In this document: one piece after another, positions 7,821 to 16,454 of the stretch
Position numbering within the stretch: the stretch's first letter is position 1
Layout: each line of letters begins with the position of its first letter
Assembly: GCF_009192745.1 (NCBI RefSeq)
Contig: NZ_VTFV01000002.1
Location: 1,116,001 to 1,180,000, forward strand
Direction: 5' to 3'
DNA from: Arthrobacter citreus
GTDB lineage: Bacteria; Actinomycetota; Actinomycetes; Actinomycetales; Micrococcaceae
DNA: 64,000 nucleotides
Program-made: the position numbers and the translations under genes
The notes under the pieces: generated by a model
The model's database searches: none
Told to the model about the DNA's origin: nothing
The model's input: only the letters and a program-made list of their open reading frames with translations

Positions 7821-8825
7821 ATGTCGAACCTATTTGGCGCCTCAACGCAGCGGGACCCCGGACGAACCCTTCCCAGGGGTGAGCTGGTGGGCCGTTACAC
7901 GGCTTACCTGGATGCCCAGAAGGCGGTCGACTACCTGGCGGACTCGAAGTTCCCCGTGCACCTGGTGAGCATCGTCGGCAATGAGCTGAAGTCAGTGGAG
8001 CGGGTAACCGGTCGGCTGACCTATCCCCGCGTGGCCATGTCCAGTGCCGCAACCGGCGCCTGGTTCGGTCTGTTCGTGGGCCTGGCACTGATGCTGTTCG
8101 GCGGAGGCGACTCCTACCTCACGCTGATTCCTTCCATGGCACTGGGCGCCATTTTCTGGCTGCTTTTCGGTGTCCTGGCGTATGCCTTCCAGCGTGGCCG
8201 CCGCGACTTCACCTCCACCAGCCAGGTCATTGCCACCAGCTATGACGTGATCGTGGCGCCGGAAGCCGCCAACGAGGCCCGGCGCCTGCTTTCCCAGCTG
8301 CCCATGGTGGGACAGAGCGGACACCCGGCGCCGTCGGGCCAGCCGCCTTTCCAGGCTCCCTACCAGCAGCCGCCTTACCAGCAGCAGCCTCCGTATTCGG
8401 GCCAGGCACCGGAGCGGCCGTCGTCGTGGGCCGATCCCTACGGAACCCGCGCGGCCGGACGCCCCGACGCCGGCCCTGCAACGGGACCGGCGGAGCCCGG
8501 CGCGCATGCGGCCCCCGGCCAGAGCGTGGCAGGACAGCCGGTTGCCGGCACCGAGCAGCAGCCGGCACCCCAACCGGCCCAACCTGCAGGAACACCGCGG
8601 GGACAGTTCCCGGACCTGCCTGACGGCCGCCCGCGTTACGGGGTCCGGCTTCCCGCTGCCCAGCAGGCCCAGGCGCAGCCGGCTCAGGCCCAGCCGGCCG
8701 GACCGGCTCCGGAACACGCACCTGGGGCAGGGGCACACCAGCAGCCTGGATCCCCTGAGGCACCGGGCAGGGATGAAGCCCCTGCCGGGGAGGACAGCCC
8801 GAGTGCTCCGGGTGAAGGCCGCTAA
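7821..8825 (+). CDS. YflT-like general stress protein with Pro/Gln-rich tail
   Basis: The N-terminal half resembles the general stress protein 17M/YflT family: a conserved start (VGRYTAYLDAQKAVDYLADSKFPVHLVSIVGNEL) and two membrane helices (WFGLFVGLALMLFGGG and IPSMALGAIFWLLFGVLAYAF) joined by a short glycine-rich turn. Residues ~165-334 are a low-complexity Pro/Gln/Ala tail (for example PPYQQQPPYSG), probably disordered. Divergent from the MgtE-like gene. Molecular role unknown. Confidence 0.8.
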   Translation: MSNLFGASTQRDPGRTLPRGELVGRYTAYLDAQKAVDYLADSKFPVHLVSIVGNELKSVERVTGRLTYPRVAMSSAATGAWFGLFVGLALMLFGGGDSYLTLIPSMALGAIFWLLFGVLAYAFQRGRRDFTSTSQVIATSYDVIVAPEAANEARRLLSQLPMVGQSGHPAPSGQPPFQAPYQQPPYQQQPPYSGQAPERPSSWADPYGTRAAGRPDAGPATGPAEPGAHAAPGQSVAGQPVAGTEQQPAPQPAQPAGTPRGQFPDLPDGRPRYGVRLPAAQQAQAQPAQAQPAGPAPEHAPGAGAHQQPGSPEAPGRDEAPAGEDSPSAPGEGR

Positions 8826-8835
8826 CCCTCAGTTA

Positions 8836-8897
8836 CATCGAGATGACAGAAACTGCCCGTTTGGAGCTCCAAACGGGCAGTTTCTGTCATCTCGATG
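8836..8897. repeat. 62-bp perfect palindrome, copy 1 of a repeat family
   Basis: Two 31-nt arms are exact reverse complements with no spacer (8836-8866 and 8867-8897). The conserved core is CAGAAACTGCCCGT. It lies between the convergent stress-protein and aminopeptidase genes, so as RNA it could end transcription from both sides. Related copies are at 29194-29249 and 31074-31130. Confidence 0.9.
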
Positions 8898-8910
8898 AGG
8901 GGGGGGGAGG

Positions 8911-10503
8911 CTATGAGGCGTAGATGCCGGCCATCCAGTCCTCCACGTCCGAGGGATCACGCGGCAGCGCAGCACTGAGGTTCTCTGCGCCTTCTGCGGT
9001 GATCAGGACGTCGTCCTCGATCCGCACGCCGATCCCGCGGTACTCCTCGGGGATGGTGAGGTCCTCTTCCTTGAAGTAGAGGCCAGGCTCGATCGTGAAG
9101 ACCATGCCTTCTTCGATGATGCCGTCCAGGTACAGCTCGCGGCGGGCCTGTGCACAATCATGGACGTCCAGGCCCAGGTGGTGGCTGGTGCCGTGCGGCA
9201 TCCAGCGGCGGTGCTGCTGGCCGTCTTCAGACAGCGCTTCCTCCAGCGGCACGGGCAGCAGGCCCCAGTCCTGCAGGCGCTCAGCCAGTACCCGGACAGC
9301 TGCAGCGTGCACGTCGCGGAACTTGTTGCCGGGCTTGGCTGCGGCGAAACCGGCGTCCGCGGCATCGAGCACTGCCTGGTATACGCGGCGCTGGACCTCG
9401 GAGAAGGTGCCGTTGACCGGCAGCGTACGGGTGATGTCTGCGGTGTAGAGGCTGTCCGCTTCCACACCGGCGTCCAGCAGCAGCAGGTCCCCGGCCTTCA
9501 CTGCGCCGTTGTTGCGGATCCAGTGAAGCACCGTGGCGTTGTTGCCGGCAGCGGCGATGGTGTCATAGCCGAGGTCGTTGCCTTCTTCCCGGGCACGGGC
9601 GAAGAATGCACCTTCGACGACGCGTTCCCCGCGCGGGTGGGTAATGGCGCGGGGGAGAGCCTTCACAACTTCGGTGAAGCCGTTCACGGTTGCGGCGACT
9701 GCCTCGCGCATCTGTTCGATTTCCCAGGCGTCCTTGACCAGGCGCAGCTCCGAAAGGGCTTCGGTGAGCTCTTCATCCTTTGAATCGAGGGCGCTGAAGT
9801 CCATGTTTTCCGGGTCGAGCGCGGTGTTGTAGCGGACGGTGTCCACCAGGGCATCGACCATCTCATCGACCTTGCGCAGCAGCCGGACGGAAATGCCGCC
9901 GAACTGCGGATCGCCTACGTTGGACGTTATGGCGGTTTCGGCCTCGGACAGGTCGCGGGTTTGCAGACCAACCAGGGCGCTGACCTGTTCCAGTCCCAGC
10001 CGGGACCCGATCCAGAAAGCTCCATAGCGGGCGTTGGAGTAGAACTCCTCGCTGTCGGTGCCGGCCAGCGGACGGAAGTACAGGGTGGCAGTGTGGTGGC
10101 CGCCGTCGTCGCCGGTTCCCTCTTCCACAGGTTCCAGGACCAGGACGGCGTCCGGCTCATGGTCAAGGCCCAGCCCGGTGAGGTGGGCGAACCCGGAGTG
10201 CGGACGGAACCGGTAATCGGTGTCGTTGGAGCGGACCTTCAGGGGGCCGGCCGGAATCACCAGGCGCTCGCCCTTGAAACGCTCGGAGAGTGCGCGGCGG
10301 CGGGCGGCCGCGTGGGGAGCCACTGCGGACTGCTCCGGAAGCTCATCGGACGCGGATGCCCAGCCGGAGGACATAAAGTCCTTGAACGCCTGCGACGTGG
10401 GGCGCTGGGAACGGTTGTTCACCCGGTCCTCAAGCGGCTGTCCCTCGGACAGTTCCTCAAGGCCGGAATCGGCGGGGTTCATGGAATTGGCTTCAGTACT
10501 CAC
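8911..10503 (-). CDS. Xaa-Pro aminopeptidase, M24B family
   Basis: Metalloprotease that removes residues preceding proline. It has an N-terminal creatinase-like domain and a C-terminal pita-bread domain with the expected ligands: Asp in LLLLDAGVEADS, Asp in TADITRTLPVNG, His in HGTSHHLGLDVHDC, Glu in TIEPGLYF and Glu in GVRIEDDVLIT. The 530 aa match actinobacterial aminopeptidase P. The GTG start at 10503 follows GTGAGAG. The first ~60 residues are acidic and poorly conserved. Confidence 0.94.
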   Translation of the reverse strand: MSTEANSMNPADSGLEELSEGQPLEDRVNNRSQRPTSQAFKDFMSSGWASASDELPEQSAVAPHAAARRRALSERFKGERLVIPAGPLKVRSNDTDYRFRPHSGFAHLTGLGLDHEPDAVLVLEPVEEGTGDDGGHHTATLYFRPLAGTDSEEFYSNARYGAFWIGSRLGLEQVSALVGLQTRDLSEAETAITSNVGDPQFGGISVRLLRKVDEMVDALVDTVRYNTALDPENMDFSALDSKDEELTEALSELRLVKDAWEIEQMREAVAATVNGFTEVVKALPRAITHPRGERVVEGAFFARAREEGNDLGYDTIAAAGNNATVLHWIRNNGAVKAGDLLLLDAGVEADSLYTADITRTLPVNGTFSEVQRRVYQAVLDAADAGFAAAKPGNKFRDVHAAAVRVLAERLQDWGLLPVPLEEALSEDGQQHRRWMPHGTSHHLGLDVHDCAQARRELYLDGIIEEGMVFTIEPGLYFKEEDLTIPEEYRGIGVRIEDDVLITAEGAENLSAALPRDPSDVEDWMAGIYAS

Positions 10504-10591
10504 TTGTCTATGCTCTCACCGGCAGTTAACAGGGCCAAACATGCCCCGGCCTCCGCGGAGCGCCAGCGCCGGATCCGCGCGGCTAACCGCG

Positions 10592-10597
10592 TAGATT
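10592..10597 (+). promoter_or_regulatory. -10 element of probable leaderless PHP gene promoter
   Basis: TAGATT ends 6 nt before the GTG at 10604. The intervening GGAGGG touches the start codon, too close to serve as a Shine-Dalgarno sequence. Confidence 0.5.
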
Positions 10598-10603
10598 GGA
10601 GGG

Positions 10604-11452
10604 GTGAGAATCGACCTGCATACCCACTCGAACGTCTCCGACGGCACCGAAGCGCCTGGGGCCGTGATGGCCTCCGCCGCCGCTGCCGGACTGGATGCCG
10701 TGGCGCTGACGGACCACGACTCCACTGCAGGGTGGGGCGAGGCAGCCGAAGCGGCCCGCACCTTGGGCCTGGTATTCGTTCCGGGCATGGAAGTCTCCTG
10801 CCGCACGGAGGACGGGATCAGCGTCCATGTGCTGTCCTACCTTCACGACCCGTCCCATCCGGGTCTGCTGGCCGAAATCGCCAAGTCCCGCTCGGCGCGG
10901 GTGAGCCGGGCAGAACGCATGGTGGAACGGCTTGCCGAGGACTATCCCATCAGCTGGGCAGACGTGCAGGAACAGGTTGCTCCCGGCGCTACTATTGGCC
11001 GGCCGCACATTGCCGATGCACTGGTCGCCGCCGGGGTGGTGCCTTCGAGATCGGCAGCTTTCGCCGGAATCCTGACCGGACGCTCCCGCTATTTCGTGGC
11101 GCACTATGCCCCTGACCCGGCGCACGCGGTGCGCCTGATCCGCGACGCCGGCGGAGTACCCGTTTTTGCCCACCCCGAGGCGTCCGCGCGCGGACGCGTG
11201 GTGGGAGAACGGACTTACCTGGAAATGATCGACGCCGGGCTGGCCGGCCTGGAGATTGAACATCGGGACAACCCGCAGGACGGCCGCGCCTACCTTCGCC
11301 GGCTGGCTGCTGAGCATTCGCTGCTGGTAACCGGCTCCAGCGATTACCACGGAACGGGCAAGCCGAACCTGCTGGGGGAGAACACCACCAGCGCCGAAGT
11401 CCTGGAACGGATTGCTGAACTGGGTACGGGCACGTCCGTCGTCCGGCCGTAA
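10604..11452 (+). CDS. PHP-domain phosphoesterase (TrpH/RNase AM-like)
   Basis: Metal-dependent phosphoesterase of the polymerase-and-histidinol-phosphatase fold. Expected metal ligands are present: HTHSNVSDGT near the N-terminus, LTDHDS, the Glu of GMEVSC, FAHPEA, and SSDYHGT near the end. Members act as 3',5'-nucleoside bisphosphate phosphatases or trim RNA 5' ends; which applies here is not decidable. 282 aa, full length. GTG start; divergent from the aminopeptidase gene by 100 bp. Confidence 0.9.
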   Translation: MRIDLHTHSNVSDGTEAPGAVMASAAAAGLDAVALTDHDSTAGWGEAAEAARTLGLVFVPGMEVSCRTEDGISVHVLSYLHDPSHPGLLAEIAKSRSARVSRAERMVERLAEDYPISWADVQEQVAPGATIGRPHIADALVAAGVVPSRSAAFAGILTGRSRYFVAHYAPDPAHAVRLIRDAGGVPVFAHPEASARGRVVGERTYLEMIDAGLAGLEIEHRDNPQDGRAYLRRLAAEHSLLVTGSSDYHGTGKPNLLGENTTSAEVLERIAELGTGTSVVRP

Positions 11453-11503
11453 CTGGTCCGGCCTAAGCAGCTGTCTGCCCGGAAACCGTCCGGTCCTTGG
11501 CTG

Positions 11504-12460
11504 CTAGAGCGCTGCAGGAGCCGGCCCCGAGTCCACGGACTCGGCCGGTGCGTTCTTCGGGGCAGCGGCGCGCCTGGCCCGGACGCGTTTTGGCTTGGCC
11601 GGCACCAGCAACCTGGCGGCATGTCCCAGCCGGCGCTCCATGACCTCAATGGCCTGCGGATTGGCGTCCACGCACACAAACCGGCGGCCAAGCTTCTCGG
11701 CCACCGCGCCCAGGGTTCCCGAGCCGGCAAAGAAGTCCAGCACCCAGTCCCCTTCACGGCTGGAGGCCGCGACGGCGCGGCGCAGGAGGCCTTCGGGCTT
11801 CTGCGTCGGGTAGCCGGTCTTTTCCTTCCCGGTGGGGGAGACAATCGTGTGCCACCAGACATCGGTGGGCAGCTTGCCCAGCGCCACCTTCTCCGGTGTC
11901 ACCAGGCCGGGCGCCATGTACGGCTCCCGGTCCACCTCGGCGTTGTCGAAGTGGTAGGCGGCAGGGTTCTTCACATAGACCAGGATGTTGTCGTGCTTGG
12001 CTGGCCAGCGGTTCTTGGCCCGGCCGCCGTAGTCGTAGGCCCAGATGATCTCGTTCAGGAAGCAGTCCCGCCCGAAGAGGGCATCCAGCATCACCTTCAC
12101 GTAATGCACCTCGCGGTAGTCAAGGTGCACGTAGAGGGTGCCGTCGTCGGCGAGCAGGCGCCACGCTTCGGCCATGCGGGGTTCCAGGAAAGCCCAGTAG
12201 TCCTCGAACGCGTCGTCGTAACTGGAGAGCAGGCCCTTGACCGTGGTGTAGCTGCGGCCCTTGAATCCCGTCCGGTCGCCGGTGCCCTCGACGCTTCGGA
12301 CCATGGTGGTCTGCTGCCGGCGCTGGGCCCGGCCGGTATTGAACGGGGGATCGACGTAGATCAGGGTAAAGGAGCCGTCCGGCAGGGTCGGCAGATAGTC
12401 CGCATTGTCTGCGTGGACTATCAGCGACCCGCCGTCCGGCGTCCAGTTAGGTGTGCTCAT
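11504..12460 (-). CDS. orphan N6-adenine/N4-cytosine DNA methyltransferase
   Basis: SAM-dependent DNA methylase with permuted (beta-type) motif order: catalytic motif IV DPPF at residues 37-40 comes first, and the SAM-binding motif FAGSGTLGAVAEKLGRRFVCVD is near the C-terminus. It is 318 aa with a specificity region between. No restriction endonuclease is adjacent, so it is likely a solitary, possibly regulatory, methylase. It follows the DEAD-box helicase gene on the same strand after 21 bp, so co-transcription is likely. Recognition sequence unknown. Confidence 0.88.
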   Translation of the reverse strand: MSTPNWTPDGGSLIVHADNADYLPTLPDGSFTLIYVDPPFNTGRAQRRQQTTMVRSVEGTGDRTGFKGRSYTTVKGLLSSYDDAFEDYWAFLEPRMAEAWRLLADDGTLYVHLDYREVHYVKVMLDALFGRDCFLNEIIWAYDYGGRAKNRWPAKHDNILVYVKNPAAYHFDNAEVDREPYMAPGLVTPEKVALGKLPTDVWWHTIVSPTGKEKTGYPTQKPEGLLRRAVAASSREGDWVLDFFAGSGTLGAVAEKLGRRFVCVDANPQAIEVMERRLGHAARLLVPAKPKRVRARRAAAPKNAPAESVDSGPAPAAL

Positions 12461-12481
12461 CCGTGTGGAGGGGATCCCGGC

Positions 12482-14134
12482 CTATTCGGCGGCGGGTGCC
12501 TTGCTGACTACCTCGCCGTTGCGGCGGCGGGTACGGCTGCGGTTCCGGCGGGGCCGTTCAGCCTTGGCCGTTTCACCGGCGGCAGCGGCCGGAGCGTCAG
12601 CGGCCTTCTCCGGGCCGCGGCGGGCACCCTCGCGGTTGCCCTCACGGGAGCCGCGGGCACGGTCCGAGCCGCGTGCGCGGTCGGAGGAACGGCCACCGGA
12701 GCGCTGTCCCGAATCGGCGCGGGGTGCGCGGCGGCCGCCGGACTTGCCGGTCTCGCCAAGGTCTTCGAGCTTCTCGGCATCGATGCCGGCCAGGACGCGC
12801 TTGTTGCGCGGCAGGCGTCCCTTGGTTCCTTCGGGGATGTCCAGGTCGGTGTACAGGTGCGGTGAAGACGAGTAGGTTTCCACCGGTTCGGCATGGTCCA
12901 TGCCCAGGGCCTTGTTGATCAGGCCCCAGCGGGGAACGTCGTCCCAGTCCACGAAGGTGACGGCAGTGCCCTTGTTGCCTGCGCGGCCGGTGCGGCCGAC
13001 GCGGTGCAGGTAGGTCTTCTCATCCTCGGGGCACTGGTAGTTGATGACGTGCGTGACGTCATCGACGTCGATGCCGCGGGCTGCTACGTCGGTGGCAACC
13101 AGGACATCCACCTTCTCGTTGCGGAAGGCGCGCATGGCCTGTTCGCGGGCACCCTGGCCCAGGTCACCGTGCATGGCGGCGACGGCGAAGCCGCGGTCCA
13201 CGAGCTCCTCGGAGAGTTTCGCCGCAGTGCGCTTGGTCTTCGTGAAGATGATGGTCCGGCCGCGGCCGCGGGCCTGCAGGATCCGGGAAACGACTTCGCT
13301 CTTGTCCAGGTTGTGGGCCCGGTAGACAACCTGGCGGATGTCCTTCTTCGTCAGGCCCTCATCATCGGGATCCGCTGCCCGGATGTGGGTGGGCTTGGTC
13401 ATGTAGCGGCGGGCCATGGCGACGACGGCGCCGGGCATGGTGGCCGAGAACAGCAGGGTCTGGCGAACGGCCGGGGTTGCTGCCATCAGTGTCTCGACGT
13501 CGGGCAGGAAGCCCAGGTCCAGCATTTCGTCGGCCTCGTCCAGGACGACGATGCGCACGTTCTTGAGGGAGAGCTGCTTCTTGTTGTACAGGTCGATCAG
13601 GCGGCCGGGGGTGCCGACAACGATTTCCACGCCGGCTTCCAGGGCCTCGATCTGGGGCTCGTACGCACGGCCGCCGTAGATGGTGACGATTCGTGCGCCG
13701 CGGCGGCGTGCCGCCGTCGTTAGGTCGCCAGCCACCTGCACCGCGAGCTCACGGGTGGGGACGACGATCAGGGCCTGCGGGGCGCCGGGTACAGCCAGGT
13801 CGGCGTAGCCTTCGTCGTCCGGTCCGATGACGCGCTGCAGCGCGGGGATGCCGAAACCGAGGGTCTTGCCGGTGCCGGTCTTGGCCTGGCCAATGATGTC
13901 GTGGCCGCCAAGGGCCACCGGCAGGGTCATCGACTGGATCGGGAAGGGGTGGGTGATACCGGCGTCGGCGAGGGATTCGACGATGTCTGACCGGACACCA
14001 AAGTCTGCGAACGTCAGTTCGCGGATTTCGGCTGCGGCATCCGTCGTGGCGATGGTCTCGGTGACTTCGAGTTCTTCATTGCTGTCATCAGCGGTCAGCT
14101 GCGCGTCGCTGACCTGGGAAAGTTCAGTGTTCAA
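12482..14134 (-). CDS. DEAD-box ATP-dependent RNA helicase (RhlE/CsdA type)
   Basis: RNA-unwinding ATPase. Motifs in order: Q-motif region (FADFGVRSDIVESLADAGITHPFPIQ), AKTGTGKT, PTRELAVQ, DEAD, SAT, and HRVGRTGR in the second RecA domain. The C-terminal ~120 residues are rich in Arg, Gly and Ala (RNRSRTRRRNGE), a typical RNA-binding tail. It starts with TTG at 14134 and has a ~400-bp upstream non-coding region. The position beside the ferritin-like gene matches Rv3211-Rv3210c in M. tuberculosis as I recall it. Confidence 0.94.
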   Translation of the reverse strand: MNTELSQVSDAQLTADDSNEELEVTETIATTDAAAEIRELTFADFGVRSDIVESLADAGITHPFPIQSMTLPVALGGHDIIGQAKTGTGKTLGFGIPALQRVIGPDDEGYADLAVPGAPQALIVVPTRELAVQVAGDLTTAARRRGARIVTIYGGRAYEPQIEALEAGVEIVVGTPGRLIDLYNKKQLSLKNVRIVVLDEADEMLDLGFLPDVETLMAATPAVRQTLLFSATMPGAVVAMARRYMTKPTHIRAADPDDEGLTKKDIRQVVYRAHNLDKSEVVSRILQARGRGRTIIFTKTKRTAAKLSEELVDRGFAVAAMHGDLGQGAREQAMRAFRNEKVDVLVATDVAARGIDVDDVTHVINYQCPEDEKTYLHRVGRTGRAGNKGTAVTFVDWDDVPRWGLINKALGMDHAEPVETYSSSPHLYTDLDIPEGTKGRLPRNKRVLAGIDAEKLEDLGETGKSGGRRAPRADSGQRSGGRSSDRARGSDRARGSREGNREGARRGPEKAADAPAAAAGETAKAERPRRNRSRTRRRNGEVVSKAPAAE

Positions 14135-14552
14135 TTACATACCGTTCAGTTAGGCATTCTGCGGCGCCGCGCTCGACGAGGGGGCATAGGGCCCACCCCG
14201 GAGCGGGATGGCGCGCAGGTGATGCGTCCAGCGGAAGCCGATCGCGGGCTAAGGACTGCTGGCCACTCCAACTGCATTCGGCAAAGGCAGCGGCCGGAAA
14301 ATATCAAGTTCGCGTAGGTACTGCGGGTCTCACAGCCGGCTGGTTAGTGTCTCCAACCGGCATTTCATGAAGGATTTCAAGAAGTGGGAACGACCGGGCA
14401 TCCATTTACTACCATTCCAGTCTACCCGGTGCAGGCGCAACGGGTCGCATTGGCCCATCCAGCGAGTTGGAGCGGGGCAGGGCGGGCCGATGATGACGCC
14501 GCGGCAGCGGTGCAGGCGGTTGAGAGCGGGGACACACCGGTACGCTGGGCGT
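14135..14552. promoter_or_regulatory. 418-bp non-coding divergent region
   Basis: No conserved gene is visible. The frame of the downstream gene is open back to 14367, but that stretch looks unlike protein and the gene has a better start at 14553. The side facing the helicase could be a long 5' leader. An AT-richer patch (GAAAATATCAAG, about 14296-14307) could hold a promoter; I could not assign hexamers. Confidence 0.5.
14541..14546 (+). promoter_or_regulatory. -10 element of probable leaderless ferritin-like gene promoter
   Basis: TACGCT ends 6 nt before the ATG at 14553, with no Shine-Dalgarno sequence. Confidence 0.5.
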
Positions 14553-15266
14553 ATGAGTGAGAACAACGCAGCTTCGGCAACAGGGCAGGCAGTGGTCCCC
14601 GGTGCAATGGACCCGTACCGGCAGTTCCTTTCGGACCTGCTTGGCGTAGTCGCCTACGGTGAGCTGTCAGCCTTCGAGCGGATGTCTTCAGATGCGCGTT
14701 TCTCGCCGACTCTCCGGGACCGTGCAGCGCTTGGACGCCTGGCGGTGCGCGAATACGAGAACTTCGAGCGGGTCACCGCCCATCTGGAGTCGATGGGCGT
14801 TAACGCCGAGGACGCCATGGCACCCTTCCAGGCTTCGGTGGATGCGTTCCACGACCGGACCCGGCCCGGGGACTGGTATGAGTCCCTGATGAAGTTCTAT
14901 GTCACTGACGCGATTTCCGACGATTTCTACGCTGCCCTGGGATCCCTGCTTGATTCGGAGAGTTCGCAGCTGATCGCCTCTTTGCAGGAAACCGGCAGCG
15001 AAGCGGCGGGTGAAGTCCTCTTTGTGCGCCTGCAGGAATCCCTGAAAGACGACCCGCGCCTGGCCTCGCGCCTGGCGCTGTGGGGACGCCGCCTCGTGGG
15101 GGAGGCCCTGACCCAGGCGCAGCGCGTGGTGATCGAACGTGCGCTGCCCACTGGGATGGACGGGATCCTCAGCCCCGAAGAGTTCGACGCGCAGATCCGG
15201 GAGCTCTTCAGCCAGCTGACCCGCAACCATTCACGGCGGATGTCCCTCCTCGGACTCACTGCCTAG
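14553..15266 (+). CDS. ferritin-like fold protein, MiaE_2 family
   Basis: 237-residue, largely alpha-helical protein resembling the actinobacterial ferritin-like/tRNA-hydroxylase (MiaE-like) family. Candidate carboxylate/His ligands occur in the helices AVREYENFERVTAHLESMG and SDDFYAALGSLLDSESSQ. Some family members may bind di-iron; enzymatic activity is unproven. The start at 14553 is chosen over the long upstream extension because MSENN follows a leaderless-type -10. Its place beside the DEAD-box helicase is conserved in mycobacteria as I recall (Rv3210c). Confidence 0.8.
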   Translation: MSENNAASATGQAVVPGAMDPYRQFLSDLLGVVAYGELSAFERMSSDARFSPTLRDRAALGRLAVREYENFERVTAHLESMGVNAEDAMAPFQASVDAFHDRTRPGDWYESLMKFYVTDAISDDFYAALGSLLDSESSQLIASLQETGSEAAGEVLFVRLQESLKDDPRLASRLALWGRRLVGEALTQAQRVVIERALPTGMDGILSPEEFDAQIRELFSQLTRNHSRRMSLLGLTA

Positions 15267-15377
15267 GCGAGCCGGAAGGCCGAGTTAGTGCCGGTTCCCG
15301 CTGCCGGGTACATTCCGCCTGTACCGTAAGTGCCAGCACTGGCGGGGGATCGGCGGGGGAATCGGCGGGGGACAGGT

Positions 15378-16454
15378 ATGAGTTCGAATTCCAGCGCCCC
15401 GGTGCGCCGGTTCCTCTCGGCGGCGGCAGCTGCCGCCGCCGTCGCCGGCCTGGCGGGATGCGGAGCCGTGCCGGCGCAGCAACCGCTGCGCGCGGCACCT
15501 GCACCGCCGTCGGCTGGCAGCTATCTTCCGGTTCAGCCGCCGCCTCCGCAGGGAGTTCCGGCGGCCGCGTGGGCTGCCCTCGGGGAATTCGCGCAGGCCC
15601 GTGCGGGCACTGGGCGTCCGCTGCCCGAACCGGCAGGAGGCCCGGTGTGCACCCTGCCCGGGCCCGGCTGCTATTTCCCCTACGGACCCGAGACCTTCCT
15701 CTGGTCTCCGGATACAGGGATACACGCCGTGCGCAATGAGGTCTTTGAGCGGTGGAAGTCTTCGGTATGGACACTGGGCTGGCCGGTGGCGTCCGAGTAC
15801 GGCTATGGGGCTGCCCGGAGGGCTGACTTCCAACATGGCACGCTGATGTTTTCCCCGCGGCTGGGACGGATCATGTCCTACGAACCCGCTGTGGAGGACA
15901 TGGCCGTAGTCATCGGCGACTCACAGGCAGGACGCGACACCTGGGTGGGTAAGGGTCTGGCTTCGCTGGGGTACACACCCCTGGTCCTCGGTGCCTGGGG
16001 AACGGGGTACACCCGGGGCAACGGCACGGTGGGCAACTACCCGGATGCCCTTGAAGCAGAACAATGGCTGCTCCCGTGGGGTAAGCCCGGGTTGCTGGTG
16101 GTCCAAGGCGGAGGCAACGATGCGTACGGCCCGGACAACGCGGAGATCCGGCGCAACGCAGTGCGGTTGATCGGGGAACTGAAGCGCACCTATCCCCAAA
16201 CCCGGATAGTGCTGGTTGGCGTCATTGGAGACGGCAAGGGCCGCCGGGCGGAGATAGATGACCTGCTGGCACGGATCGCAGCCGAGCAGGGGCTGGATTT
16301 CCTCAGCCCCAAGGACTGGTGGCAGCGCCACGGCCTGGGATCGCAACTTGAAGACGGGGTCCATTTTGGCGAAACCGGGCACGACGCCGCCGCTCCGGTT
16401 TTCGCACGGGAGCTGAACGCCGTCCTGGGCCGGGGCGAAAACGGTCCCGGCTAG
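15378..16454 (+). CDS. lipoprotein with LGFP-like repeat and SGNH hydrolase domain
   Basis: Secreted, lipid-anchored putative esterase or deacylase. The signal peptide ends in lipobox LAGC (Cys28). After a Pro-rich linker, one or two LGFP-like segments (WTLGWPVASEYGYG...FQHGTLMFS) suggest cell-wall binding. The rest is an SGNH domain: GDSQ with Ser182, GGGNDAYG, and DGVH with Asp326 and His329. Start ATG 15378 (358 aa) is preceded by GGGGGACAGG. Ends convergently with the next gene, 4-bp overlap. Substrate unknown; acetyl groups on wall glycans are a reasonable guess. Confidence 0.82.
   Translation: MSSNSSAPVRRFLSAAAAAAAVAGLAGCGAVPAQQPLRAAPAPPSAGSYLPVQPPPPQGVPAAAWAALGEFAQARAGTGRPLPEPAGGPVCTLPGPGCYFPYGPETFLWSPDTGIHAVRNEVFERWKSSVWTLGWPVASEYGYGAARRADFQHGTLMFSPRLGRIMSYEPAVEDMAVVIGDSQAGRDTWVGKGLASLGYTPLVLGAWGTGYTRGNGTVGNYPDALEAEQWLLPWGKPGLLVVQGGGNDAYGPDNAEIRRNAVRLIGELKRTYPQTRIVLVGVIGDGKGRRAEIDDLLARIAAEQGLDFLSPKDWWQRHGLGSQLEDGVHFGETGHDAAAPVFARELNAVLGRGENGPG

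Noticed and set aside
9961-11115. Open frame of 384 codons on the plus strand spanning the aminopeptidase/PHP junction
   Set aside because: It runs antisense to the aminopeptidase and out of frame with the PHP gene, with no recognisable protein features.
14367-14552. N-terminal extension of the ferritin-like protein
   Set aside because: The extra 62 residues are Arg/Gly-rich and unlike the family; a leaderless-type -10 sits 6 nt before the ATG at 14553.
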